A stretch of DNA of 34,232 nt from Nanobdellota archaeon (GTDB taxonomy: Archaea > Nanobdellota > Nanobdellia > SCGC-AAA011-G17 > GW2011-AR17). Within the stretch, counting starts at the first letter, position 1, and each line of letters begins with the position of its first letter. The stretch is from contig DUFP01000037.1 in assembly GCA_013331795.1 (NCBI GenBank), positions 2,177-36,408 on the forward strand. Reading direction: 5' to 3'. A program made the position numbers and the translations under genes. Shown in pieces: positions 13,850 through 21,566 of the stretch. The notes beneath the pieces are model-generated. The model had not been told where the DNA came from. It worked only from the letters and a program-made list of their open reading frames with translations, and did not search any database.

Positions 13850-14655
13850 CTTCTTAAATCCCATAATTCTTTCATTCTTCGAAAAAGAGAATAAGTCGGC
13901 AGAGGTGCTTCAAAATCTTCTCGGATACCTTCAAAACCATATGCTTTCTTAGCATGCATCAGTCGAGTAAAGTTTGCAACGCGTAAATGTGGTTGCTCAC
14001 TCTCTTCAAGAATAGTAAAAGGATAATCCCTTTGAGGAACAGTAATTAATTTCATAAGCCCAGGAAAAACTAGTTCTGGATCTTCTGCAAAAAGTTCTTC
14101 TCCCAAAGACCAAAGTCCTAAATGCAGATGAGTTAATCTTCCAAAATTCAAAGTTTTACTTGATTGATAATAATAAAAAGAACCAATTTTTTGCCCTTTA
14201 CGAACAAACTCTCCTTCCTTCACTAATGGAGTAACATGAACATATCCAGCAACAAGTCTCCTTCTTGTACCGCTATCTTCACCATGGACAACATAAAGAG
14301 CATCCTTGTCATGATCATAAGGATCAACTACATCTTCCATTACCTTAACACGAAAGTTTTTTGCAATAACCCCATCTGCTATCGCATAAACAGGAGTTGA
14401 AAAAGGAAGACCAATAATTGTTTCTCCAAAAGTATTTCTATACACAGAAAAATCAAGCCCTTCATGATCTGGGGCAAAACGATTAAAATTAATCCAAAAA
14501 CCAAAATGAGGAATATCCCTAGCCCGTAAGGGAAGAGCAACCGAGTCACTTCCCACATGAGCCCAACTTCCTGTTTTCAAAGAAGTTTTTCCAGTAATAT
14601 CTATAGAACGAAGGAGTTCTTCTAATTCTACCTTAGTACAGTTTGCTTGAGCCAT
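13846..14655 (-). CDS. M23/LytM-like metallopeptidase
   Basis: A 269-residue protein with an M23 (lysostaphin/LytM) fold in residues about 60-185. The zinc ligands are all present: His64 and Asp68 in HEGLDFSV, and His178 in HLHLG, with His140 (GYVHV) and His176 as catalytic histidines. Beta-strand landmarks TPVYAIADGVI and EFVRKGQKIGSFYYY match the family. M23 enzymes usually cut peptidoglycan cross-bridges. No signal peptide or membrane anchor is visible, so the protein may be cytosolic or exported another way. A C-terminal extension of about 85 residues is unassigned. The start is 28 nt from a TATA box. Convergent with cca, overlapping by four bases. Confidence 0.82.
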   Translation of the reverse strand: MAQANCTKVELEELLRSIDITGKTSLKTGSWAHVGSDSVALPLRARDIPHFGFWINFNRFAPDHEGLDFSVYRNTFGETIIGLPFSTPVYAIADGVIAKNFRVKVMEDVVDPYDHDKDALYVVHGEDSGTRRRLVAGYVHVTPLVKEGEFVRKGQKIGSFYYYQSSKTLNFGRLTHLHLGLWSLGEELFAEDPELVFPGLMKLITVPQRDYPFTILEESEQPHLRVANFTRLMHAKKAYGFEGIREDFEAPLPTYSLFRRMKELWDLRS

Positions 14656-14676
14656 AGAAAAACAAGCCTAATTTGG

Positions 14677-14688
14677 GTTTATATAGTT
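14677..14688 (-). promoter_or_regulatory. TATA box for the M23-like gene
   Basis: AACTATATAAAC on the minus strand, centred about 28 nt before the ATG at 14655. Confidence 0.6.
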
Positions 14689-14715
14689 ATCCCTTAATAA
14701 TAATTACAAAAGGAA

Positions 14716-14727
14716 GGTTTAAATACC
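14716..14727 (+). promoter_or_regulatory. TATA box deciding the start at 14751
   Basis: GGTTTAAATACC is centred about 29 nt before the ATG at 14751. An upstream in-frame Met at 14673 lies before this promoter and is therefore unlikely to be used. Confidence 0.6.
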
Positions 14728-14750
14728 CCCTCATTTCTCTTTCTTGCTCA

Positions 14751-15611
14751 ATGGCAGATCCCACAAAAACAGGATTAACTCTAGTAGGAAACGGAGAAGA
14801 GTTCAAAAGACTATTTGAAAACCTTAATCCCGAAGATAGAGTTGCATTTCTAGAAGCTCTCCAGCATCAAATGATTCAAAAAGAACTAGAGGACAGAAGG
14901 GAACAAATTGGAGAAGAAGGATATGGTACTCTTCTAGAAAGATATGGAAGAGCGGATATGGAACATATGCTAGCACAAAAGCCATGGCTATACCGCAATG
15001 TAGGAATAACAGCTTTAGCAAGAAGAACAAAAACAAATGACCAAGAAAGACCAGAAGTGCTCAGAAGAGTAAGAGAAATTCTCACAAATATTCATAGAGG
15101 CACTTTAAACTATACTGAGGATTTTCTCTACGAATCAACTGGAGAATATGATCAAGGAAGTATAGGTACAAGAGTCATTGGCTACAGAGGACCAAAAAGT
15201 CTCAAAGGAATAGGAGCAATGCTTGGAGGGATGTTTGGACAAGATCAATATCCTGAAGGATTTCCAAGAACAAAAGTAACAGAGTTTCAATTTATGGATT
15301 TTCCTTCAAGAGAAGGACCAACGGGAAGAAGATTACTAAGTATGGTATTTCATTTAGGTTCCTATGGAGCAAGAGGCATATATTGGCATAGAACAAATAG
15401 AACCTTAGCATATTTTACTGGTGATACTCCTAAAACTAGAATAAAAGGGGAATCTCTTGAAAGTGCACTTTCTAAAATGCTTGAAATAGATCATATTGCT
15501 TCTCCAGTAGTTATACAAGCGATTGCAACACTCCCAACAAGTATTGAAAGATACTTCAAAGAAAAGTCAGAACAGTATAGAACCTACACAGAAACGTTAA
15601 GAAAGGAATAA
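14751..15611 (+). CDS. Hypothetical protein, 286 residues
   Basis: An unrecognised soluble protein beginning MADPTKTGLTLVGNGEEFKR. Residues about 15-60 are helical (FKRLFENLNPEDRVAFLEAL). The middle contains a Gly-rich stretch (GPKSLKGIGAMLGGMFGQD), and the second half a beta-rich part (RRLLSMVFHLGSYGARGIYW). No cysteines, signal peptide or membrane segment are obvious. The start at 14751 was chosen over 14673 because of the TATA box. It precedes the proteasome gene by 78 bases, which include a separate promoter, so linkage to proteolysis is only positional. Confidence 0.7.
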   Translation: MADPTKTGLTLVGNGEEFKRLFENLNPEDRVAFLEALQHQMIQKELEDRREQIGEEGYGTLLERYGRADMEHMLAQKPWLYRNVGITALARRTKTNDQERPEVLRRVREILTNIHRGTLNYTEDFLYESTGEYDQGSIGTRVIGYRGPKSLKGIGAMLGGMFGQDQYPEGFPRTKVTEFQFMDFPSREGPTGRRLLSMVFHLGSYGARGIYWHRTNRTLAYFTGDTPKTRIKGESLESALSKMLEIDHIASPVVIQAIATLPTSIERYFKEKSEQYRTYTETLRKE

Positions 15612-15689
15612 CAACCATAAACCTTATAAACCCATACAAACTTCCTACTCCTAGAAAAAGAAATTCTTCTTATGAGGTGTTAATCAAAA

Positions 15690-16325
15690 ATGATGGAAGC
15701 AAACCCAAAACACGGGACAACAACGATAGCAATGATCTGTAAAGATGGCGTAGTTATGGCTGCAGATAGACGAGCAACTGCAGGATATTTAATCGCACAT
15801 AAGAAAACAACCAAGGTTGTTCCTATAAGTGATCACATGGCAATTACCACAGCTGGCCTTGTTTCTGATATTCAATTATTTACAAAAATTATTAAGAGTC
15901 AAATTATGCTCTTAAAAATGCGAAAAGGAAAAGAACCTTCAGTCAAAGAAGCAGCAAACCTTCTTGCAAATTTAGCATATTCCAACATTCGAAGACCAAG
16001 TATGATTCCAGGGATTGTAGGATTCCTCTTTGGTGGCTATGATAAAACAGGCTACCAGCTCTATGAAATTTCCTTTGATGGAAGCATCATGGAAGTTGAT
16101 GACTACGCATCTGATGGATCTGGATCTTCCGTAGCAATCGGAGTTTTAGAAACACTCTATAAAAAAGATCTTTCCGTAGATGAAGGAAAAGAAATCGCAG
16201 TGCGAGCATTAAGTGCTGCCATGAGCAGAGACTCAGCTACAGGAAATGGAATTGATGTCATTGTCATTAATCCAAGTGGAGTAGAATACGTAATACAGAA
16301 AGAAGTAAAGTCTATTGTAAAATAG
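15690..16325 (+). CDS. psmB: Proteasome subunit beta
   Basis: The catalytic beta subunit of the archaeal 20S proteasome. A nine-residue propeptide (MMEANPKHG) precedes the autocatalytic cleavage site, exposing Thr as the N-terminal nucleophile (TTTIAMICKDG). In mature numbering Asp17 (AADRR) and Lys33 (KTTKV) are present, as are the distal DSATGNG and SGSSVAIG segments of the active site. Length is normal. The leader is not leaderless: a TATA box (CCTTATAAACCC, about 15622-15633) implies a leader of roughly 40 nt, and GAGGTG (15675-15680) is a Shine-Dalgarno about 9 nt before the first Met. A second Met follows at 15693. FttA follows 29 bases later. Confidence 0.96.
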   Translation: MMEANPKHGTTTIAMICKDGVVMAADRRATAGYLIAHKKTTKVVPISDHMAITTAGLVSDIQLFTKIIKSQIMLLKMRKGKEPSVKEAANLLANLAYSNIRRPSMIPGIVGFLFGGYDKTGYQLYEISFDGSIMEVDDYASDGSGSSVAIGVLETLYKKDLSVDEGKEIAVRALSAAMSRDSATGNGIDVIVINPSGVEYVIQKEVKSIVK

Positions 16326-16354
16326 ATTTTTTCTTATATTTAATTTAAGTAAAA

Positions 16355-18256
16355 ATGGCAGATATATTAAATGAAATAGTAGCAAAATTACCAAAAGATG
16401 CAGAAATCAGTAATACGAGCTTTGAAGCTGCAAATATTATTGTCTATACAAAAAGCAAAGAATTTTTCTTAGATAACAGAGGGGAAATTAAAAAACTTGT
16501 ATCCGATTTTAAAAAAAGAATTGAACTTCGCCCAGATCCATCTATTAGCATAGATATGGAGAAAGCAGAAAAAATTATTCGAGAAACACTTCCCGCAGAA
16601 GCAAATGTAGACAATATTATTTTTGATGCACCGCGAAGCACAGTCATCATTGAAGCAGAAAAACCAGGCGTCGCTATAGGCCCATCAGGAGAATTCCTTA
16701 AAATTATTAAAGAAAAAACACTCTGGGTGCCAACAATTAGGCGAATGCCATCCATTCGTTCAAAGATTACAGAAAATATTCGCGCAGTCCTCTATGAAAA
16801 TAACGATTCAAGAAAAAAATTCCTCAATGAAGTAGGAAAAAGAATTTACAATGGCTGGATTCGTGGAAGAAAAGATGAATGGGTTCGTGTTACAGTTCTC
16901 GGAGCTGGAAGGCAAGTAGGAAGATCCTGTTTCCTTTTACAAACCCCTGAGTCAAGAATTGTTCTCGACTGTGGAATTAACCCAGCAGCACCAGAAGAAT
17001 ATGCTTACCCTCATTTTGACAGTCCTGAATTTCGCATTAATGAAATTGATGCAGTGATTATTTCTCACGCACACTTAGATCATTCTGCAATGGTTCCTTT
17101 ACTTGTAAAATATGGCTATAGTGGTCCTATTTATTGTACCGAACCAACAAGAGATGTCATGTCTTTATTGGCCTTAGATTTTATCTCTATTGGATACAAA
17201 GACGCACGAAAACCACCTTTTGATGTTGCAGATGTGAAGCAAATGGTCAAGCAAACGATCTGTGTAAACTTTGAAGAAGTCACCGACATCACTCCAGATA
17301 TTCGTATGACCTTTTACAATGCAGGCCACATTCTTGGTTCTGCAATGACACATCTCCACATTGGAAATGGCTTACACAACCTTCTCTACACTGGAGATAT
17401 GTTATACGACAATTCAAATTTACTCGCAAGGGCAATCACGAAATTTCCACGATTAGAAACAGTCATCATTGAATCAACCTATGGTTCAAAAGATGATATC
17501 TTACCTCCAAGAAAAGAAGCAGAAGATCTCTTCATGGACTTGATCAAAAAAACAATTGAGCGTGGTGGAAAGATTCTTCTTCCAGTTTTAGGTGTAGGCC
17601 GTTCCCAAGAGATTATGCTCATGGTAGAGCGTGCAGTTCGTGAAGGCACACTTCCAAAAATTCCTATTCATGTCCAAGGTCTTGTCTGGGACGTAACTGC
17701 AATTCATACTGCATACCCAGAATTTTTCAATCCAGTAGTACGAAAACAAATTTTCTTTGAAGAGCACAATCCATTCCTCTCTGAAATTTTCAAGCGTGTA
17801 GGCTCACAAAAAGAAATGCAGGAAGTCATGCACTCAGAAGGTTCAAGTATTATTATTGCAACATCTGGAATGCTCACAGGAGGAGCTTCTGTAGAATATT
17901 TTAAGGTTCTATCAGAAAATCCAAAAAATATTGTCATTTTAACATCCTATCAAGCAGAAGGATCCCTAGGCCGTCGTATACAAAATGGAGAAAAAGAAAT
18001 TGCTTTTGCATCTGGAGAAAGCAGATCAGAAGTAGTAAAAGTTCGTTGTGAAATTGTAGTAATCAAAGGATTTTCAGGGCATTCCTCCCGCCCACAACTC
18101 ATGGCATTTCTTAGAAATCTTGATCCAAAGCCAAAACGAGTAATTACACAGCATGGAGAAGCATCAAAATGCTTAGACCTTGCTTCTACTGTGCACAAAG
18201 TTATGCATGTAGAAACATCTGTACCAAGAAATCTAGATACAATAAGGCTAGTGTAA
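16355..18256 (+). CDS. fttA: aCPSF1/FttA, beta-CASP ribonuclease with KH domains
   Basis: A 633-residue archaeal homologue of CPSF73, the conserved endo/5'-exoribonuclease that drives transcription termination by cutting RNA behind RNA polymerase. Residues about 1-145 hold the KH-type RNA-binding domains (KPGVAIGPSGEFLKIIKEKT). The metallo-beta-lactamase domain starts near 178 (VTVLGAGRQVGRSCFLL) and has zinc ligands SHAHLDHS (His238, His240, Asp242, His243). The beta-CASP domain includes ESTYGSKDD, LPVLGVGRSQE, ATSGMLTGG and the C-terminal ITQHGEASKC. All key motifs are intact and length is normal. It is 29 bases after psmB, perhaps co-transcribed. The 3' end overlaps the convergent HTH gene by nine bases. 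Confidence 0.95.
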   Translation: MADILNEIVAKLPKDAEISNTSFEAANIIVYTKSKEFFLDNRGEIKKLVSDFKKRIELRPDPSISIDMEKAEKIIRETLPAEANVDNIIFDAPRSTVIIEAEKPGVAIGPSGEFLKIIKEKTLWVPTIRRMPSIRSKITENIRAVLYENNDSRKKFLNEVGKRIYNGWIRGRKDEWVRVTVLGAGRQVGRSCFLLQTPESRIVLDCGINPAAPEEYAYPHFDSPEFRINEIDAVIISHAHLDHSAMVPLLVKYGYSGPIYCTEPTRDVMSLLALDFISIGYKDARKPPFDVADVKQMVKQTICVNFEEVTDITPDIRMTFYNAGHILGSAMTHLHIGNGLHNLLYTGDMLYDNSNLLARAITKFPRLETVIIESTYGSKDDILPPRKEAEDLFMDLIKKTIERGGKILLPVLGVGRSQEIMLMVERAVREGTLPKIPIHVQGLVWDVTAIHTAYPEFFNPVVRKQIFFEEHNPFLSEIFKRVGSQKEMQEVMHSEGSSIIIATSGMLTGGASVEYFKVLSENPKNIVILTSYQAEGSLGRRIQNGEKEIAFASGESRSEVVKVRCEIVVIKGFSGHSSRPQLMAFLRNLDPKPKRVITQHGEASKCLDLASTVHKVMHVETSVPRNLDTIRLV

Positions 18257-19060
18257 TAATTTTTCTTTTCGTAGATCATATCTTCGTCTACAAATATTTT
18301 CAAGATCATAACCTAAAGCAACAATTTCTTTTGTAGTTTTTCCTTGAAGAAGGAATTGCCGTATTTCTGCAGTCTTCCCAACTCCCATCTTTTTTACACC
18401 TTCTCTTTTTTCCAATCCTAACCGTTTTACATGATACCTTAGACTCTCACTATTATCAAAATATTTTTCTTTAAGAGTAGAATCAGAAACATAATTTTTC
18501 CAATCAGTAATAAAAGCAGCTTCCTCTTCTAGAGTCAGGAGATATTTTTTATTTTCCCAAGCAAGTGTAGGTTTTTTATAAGAAACACCATAAAGAGCAA
18601 CAGTAAGTACACGGGAAATAAGAGCACTTGAACGATTAATTTTCATTCTTCCTTCAGCTAAGCCAGATAAACGAATAATCCTATTATATCCCTCTCCAGC
18701 CCTTCGTAAAGCAATGATTCTTTCTAAAGTATCAGCAGAATAATTTTTTCCCCAGCCATATACTTTTTGGCATCTCCATGCAAGAGCATGATCCAAACCC
18801 TTCTCTTTAATCAATCGATCAAAATAATATTGTTGAAGAATATCAAGAAGCTTTTTATTTTCAGCATGTAAAGCACATGTATATTCCTTTCCTGCAGAGC
18901 GTAAATCTTTTGAAGAAAGACCAGAACATTTTTGTACAATTTGGCGTATTCTTTCAATACTAAGATTGTTCTTATGAGCAACATCAACAAATTTTTGACC
19001 CTGAAGAATTTCTTCAAGGATTTCTGCATTCCTATCAGTATATGTATGTGCAAGACTCAT
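18248..19060 (-). CDS. Tandem HTH-repeat protein, paralogue 3 of 3
   Basis: A 270-residue putative DNA-binding protein, most diverged of three neighbouring paralogues. Residues about 10-50 carry a sigma-region-4-like HTH (DVAHKNNLSIERIRQIVQKC). A shared core follows, YYFDRLIKEKGLDHALAWRC then KVYGWGKNYSADTLERIIAL and RRAGEGYNR. The C-terminus ends in one degenerate copy of the repeat seen in paralogue 1 (IRQFLLQGKTTKEIVALGYD, then ICRRRYDLRKEK). Lys/Arg-rich overall. It overlaps paralogue 2 by ATGA, so the three genes form one operon from the promoter near 21386. Function unknown. Transcriptional control or binding of a repeated DNA site are options. Confidence 0.75.
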   Translation of the reverse strand: MSLAHTYTDRNAEILEEILQGQKFVDVAHKNNLSIERIRQIVQKCSGLSSKDLRSAGKEYTCALHAENKKLLDILQQYYFDRLIKEKGLDHALAWRCQKVYGWGKNYSADTLERIIALRRAGEGYNRIIRLSGLAEGRMKINRSSALISRVLTVALYGVSYKKPTLAWENKKYLLTLEEEAAFITDWKNYVSDSTLKEKYFDNSESLRYHVKRLGLEKREGVKKMGVGKTAEIRQFLLQGKTTKEIVALGYDLENICRRRYDLRKEKLLH

Positions 19061-19860
19061 TTTTCCTCTTTAAACATAACTTCCTTTTTCCTTCTGCGAA
19101 CAGTATCACGAGAAAAACCTAACTTAACCATTTCTTTAGATTTTTTTCCATCATAAATCAATGTATCTAACAGAGAATAATTAACAGAAAAAGTAATACA
19201 AGAAGGCCTTCTTTTCAAGCCTAACTTTCTGGCATAATAAGAAGGAGAGCTTACTAAGTGCAAAGTTTCTTTAATCTTATCAGAAGATACTCCTCTATTC
19301 CAAAGCCCCGCAAATTGTATTTTTTCATAAGGAGTAAGTTTTTCTCTTCCATGATGAAATACTTGCTCTAAATGAGAAAGAACAACATCACAAAGTGCTC
19401 TTTTCAAAACAATGCTTGCTTGAGGAAGATTTCTATTCACATCTCTTTTATCTGTTGCAATGCCTGCAAATTTAACACAACGGTAATAGCCTTCACCAGC
19501 TCGTCGCGCAGCAATAAGCTTTTCCAAATCCTCTAAAGAATAGGTCTTTCCAATCTCATACACATCATGACATCTCCAAGCAAGAGCATGATCTAAACCT
19601 CTCTCTTCAATCAATCGATCAAAATAATGCTGTTGAAGAACATCAAGAAGGTTTTTATACTCCATATTCAGAGTTCTTTTATATTTCTTTTCTGTAGCTC
19701 GTAAATCTTTCGAAGTAAAACCGCTATATTCTTGTACAATCTGCCGTATTCTTTCAGAAGTTAAATTATTTATACGAGCAATATGCGAAAAAGCTTCACC
19801 ATGAAGAGCATCTTCAAGAATTTTTCTATTTCTATCCACATATTTATCAGTAAGATTCAT
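19057..19860 (-). CDS. Tandem HTH-repeat protein, paralogue 2 of 3
   Basis: A 267-residue paralogue of its two neighbours: N-terminal HTH (HIARINNLTSERIRQIVQEY), shared core (YFDRLIEERGLDHALAWRCH; IAARRAGEGYYRCVKFAGIA), a second domain with LWNRGVSSDKIKETLHLVSS followed by YYARKLGLKRR, and one C-terminal repeat (YSLLDTLIYDGKKSKEMVKL, then GFSRDTVRRRKKE). It shares a 54-nt identical DNA patch with paralogue 1 (19475-19528 versus 20548-20601), pointing to recent duplication or gene conversion. It overlaps both neighbours by four bases. Confidence 0.78.
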   Translation of the reverse strand: MNLTDKYVDRNRKILEDALHGEAFSHIARINNLTSERIRQIVQEYSGFTSKDLRATEKKYKRTLNMEYKNLLDVLQQHYFDRLIEERGLDHALAWRCHDVYEIGKTYSLEDLEKLIAARRAGEGYYRCVKFAGIATDKRDVNRNLPQASIVLKRALCDVVLSHLEQVFHHGREKLTPYEKIQFAGLWNRGVSSDKIKETLHLVSSPSYYARKLGLKRRPSCITFSVNYSLLDTLIYDGKKSKEMVKLGFSRDTVRRRKKEVMFKEEK

Positions 19861-21359
19861 TTTTCTTTCTCAAGTTCCAGTTTTTCTTTTCTTCGTGTAA
19901 TTGTTACACGAGAAAAACCCAACGTAATTATCTCTTTATTTGTTTTTCCTTCAGAGAGTAATCTATCTAAAATGGAATAATTTACTAGAGATTTTCTTCT
20001 TGAAACACCTAATTCTTTTCTCCTTCGAAAAATGCTTTTCTTAGAAAAACCAGCTTCTACTATTTCTCTATTACTTTTTTCCTCAAAAAGTAATGCATCT
20101 AAAATGGAATAATTAATAGCATTTTGAGAAGATTTTCTTACTAAACCTAACTCTTTCTTCCTTCTTCGAATAATATGCTCAGGAAAACCTAGACTCTCCA
20201 TTTCTGAATAGGTCTTTCCTCCAGAAATAAGATGATCTAAAGAAGAATAATCAACAAAAATTTTCCGAAGTATTGGAATTTCTCGTTTTTTCAAGCCAAG
20301 CTTTCGAACATAATAAGAAGTAGGACTTACTAAGTGTAAAGTTTCTTTTATTTCATGAGAAGATTCACCTCTATTCCACATTTCTTTAAGCTTTTCTTTC
20401 TCTTCAAAACTAAGGCTTCTTCCCTCAGCAAAGTTTTTATGATGAATATCTAAAACAACATCACAAAGTGCCTTTTTTAAAATCGCAGCCATGTGAGGAG
20501 TACGGCTCCGTATTTCTTTCCTAGTCTCTCCTATGCCCGCAAGTTTGACACAACGGTAATAGCCTTCACCAGCTCGTCGCGCAGCAATAAGCTTTTCCAA
20601 AGCCTCTAAAGAATAACTTGTACCCCAGCCATACACTTCTTTGCACCTCCATGCAAGGGCATGATCTAAACCCTTCTCTTCAATGTGCCTATCAAAATAA
20701 TATTGTTGAAGAACACCAACAAGCTCCTTATGTTCCTTATGCAAAGATTTGTTATATTCAGATCTTCTTTTTTTATAATTCTCAAAACCAAATCCTTGAA
20801 GAATCTGAGTTATTCTTTGCGAAGTCAAATTTCTCCCATCTTTCTGTCCTATTTCCTCAAGAGTAAAACGAAACGTTTTTGCCTCTTCAAGAATAGATGC
20901 ATCACGTAAAGAAATTTTTTCTGCTTTAATCTCAAAGGTGGAAGTTCTTTTTTTTCTTTCAGGTAATATATCTGCATGAGCATGATAAAGTCTACGAATA
21001 GCCACATTAGAACAAGAAAGAGTGTCCGCAATTTCTTTATGACTTATTGTTGGATCTTGAAGATATGTAAGTGCTTCTTGTTCAGAATCAGCAGAAAGAC
21101 AATATTTCCTCACAAAAGGCATTTGAAAAGAAATATCCTGTGATTGGAGATATGTAACCCAATGAGAAATAACAGATCTTGATAACAAATATTTTTTTTC
21201 TAAACCACCTAAAGAAAGATCATTCTTAACAATATCCTGAAGCAAGTGAAGTTCTCTTTGTAAATGAGGTGGAGAAAACTCTAAAAGAGAAGGATCGTCT
21301 TTTAAATGAAGATAATGGCCATAAACTTGTTTTTTATAATTTAAAGAACGCTTGGGCAT
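19857..21359 (-). CDS. Tandem HTH-repeat protein, paralogue 1 of 3, with three C-terminal repeats
   Basis: A 500-residue protein and first gene of the operon. Residues 1-150 carry extra HTH-like units (LEKKYLLSRSVISHWVTYLQ; HKEIADTLSCSNVAIRRLYH). Residues about 155-370 match the whole body of the two shorter paralogues (NLTSQRITQILQGF; GLDHALAWRCKEVYGWG; AARRAGEGYYRCVKLAGIG; YYVRKLGLKKRE). Residues 371-498 are three tandem repeats of 44-46 residues, each YSxLDxLxxxGKTxxE, then a hydrophobic turn LGF(S/P), then IxRRRKELG, which looks like a helix-turn-helix. The design suggests reading a repeated or extended DNA site. A TATA box at 21382-21390 is 27 nt from the start. Confidence 0.78.
   Translation of the reverse strand: MPKRSLNYKKQVYGHYLHLKDDPSLLEFSPPHLQRELHLLQDIVKNDLSLGGLEKKYLLSRSVISHWVTYLQSQDISFQMPFVRKYCLSADSEQEALTYLQDPTISHKEIADTLSCSNVAIRRLYHAHADILPERKKRTSTFEIKAEKISLRDASILEEAKTFRFTLEEIGQKDGRNLTSQRITQILQGFGFENYKKRRSEYNKSLHKEHKELVGVLQQYYFDRHIEEKGLDHALAWRCKEVYGWGTSYSLEALEKLIAARRAGEGYYRCVKLAGIGETRKEIRSRTPHMAAILKKALCDVVLDIHHKNFAEGRSLSFEEKEKLKEMWNRGESSHEIKETLHLVSPTSYYVRKLGLKKREIPILRKIFVDYSSLDHLISGGKTYSEMESLGFPEHIIRRRKKELGLVRKSSQNAINYSILDALLFEEKSNREIVEAGFSKKSIFRRRKELGVSRRKSLVNYSILDRLLSEGKTNKEIITLGFSRVTITRRKEKLELEKEK
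19860..20249 (-). repeat. Three in-gene tandem repeats encoding HTH units
   Basis: Repeats of about 138, 132 and 120 nt (20249-20112, 20111-19980, 19979-19860) encode the YSxLD...GKT...LGF...RRRKELG unit at the C-terminus of paralogue 1. Protein similarity is obvious. DNA similarity is moderate, so the repeats are not brand new. Confidence 0.65.
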
Positions 21360-21381
21360 ATTTCCTCAATAAAAGGGTTTA

Positions 21382-21390
21382 TTTATAAAT
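21382..21390 (-). promoter_or_regulatory. TATA box of the HTH-repeat operon
   Basis: ATTTATAAA on the minus strand, centred about 27 nt before the ATG at 21359. A TAAAGTA motif just upstream (21401-21407) recurs at 21447-21453 near the divergent RNA promoter. Confidence 0.6.
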
Positions 21391-21421
21391 ATTTCCACTT
21401 TAAAGTAACTACAAAACAAAA

Positions 21422-21434
21422 CCTTTATAAATAA
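21422..21434 (+). promoter_or_regulatory. TATA box and upstream element of the candidate RNA gene
   Basis: CCTTTATAAATAA, with an A/C-rich TFB-type element before it (AACAAAACC), is centred near 21427. It has no protein-coding gene on its strand within 1.7 kb. The predicted start of transcription, about 25 nt on, falls at the first paired base of the structure at 21452. Confidence 0.55.
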
Positions 21435-21451
21435 CTAATTACTCCTCTAAA

Positions 21452-21540
21452 GTAGTTCATTAAGGCAATCCCTCCCTGTGTTTATTGGTGGCAGCCACAA
21501 GCTGCCCCCTCTAAACCTTTAATAGTTCTACGATATTTTT
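21452..21540 (+). ncRNA. Candidate structured non-coding RNA
   Basis: A locally GC-rich segment in AT-rich intergenic DNA that closes on itself. GTAG (21452-21455) pairs with CTAC (21528-21531). ATTAAGG (21459-21465) pairs with CCTTTAAT (21516-21523) with one bulged T. An apical hairpin GGCAGC (21490-21495)/GCTGCC (21501-21506) has a CACAA loop and two further outer G-C pairs across a T/C mismatch. An oligo-T run (about 21535-21540) follows the closing stem, as at archaeal terminators. It does not show C/D boxes, an ACA tail, or tRNA, 5S, SRP or RNase P hallmarks. Identity is unknown. The minus-strand reading also forms the hairpin, so strand rests on the promoter and T-run. Confidence 0.5.
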
Positions 21541-21566
21541 GAAAAAGAGAATTTCATTTTTAGGGA

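Noticed and set aside
14673-14750. Upstream extension of the 14751 gene
   Set aside because: The extension contains the gene's own TATA box and the promoter of the divergent M23-like gene.
18248-21359. HTH-repeat genes as a CRISPR-associated or sigma-factor operon
   Set aside because: No repeat-spacer array is visible anywhere in the window, and archaea do not use sigma factors. Only the HTH shape is similar.
21486-21510. GC-rich hairpin as an intrinsic terminator of nreA
   Set aside because: Archaeal terminators are oligo-T and not hairpin-based, and on the nreA strand no T-run follows the hairpin. The structured RNA on the opposite strand explains it better.
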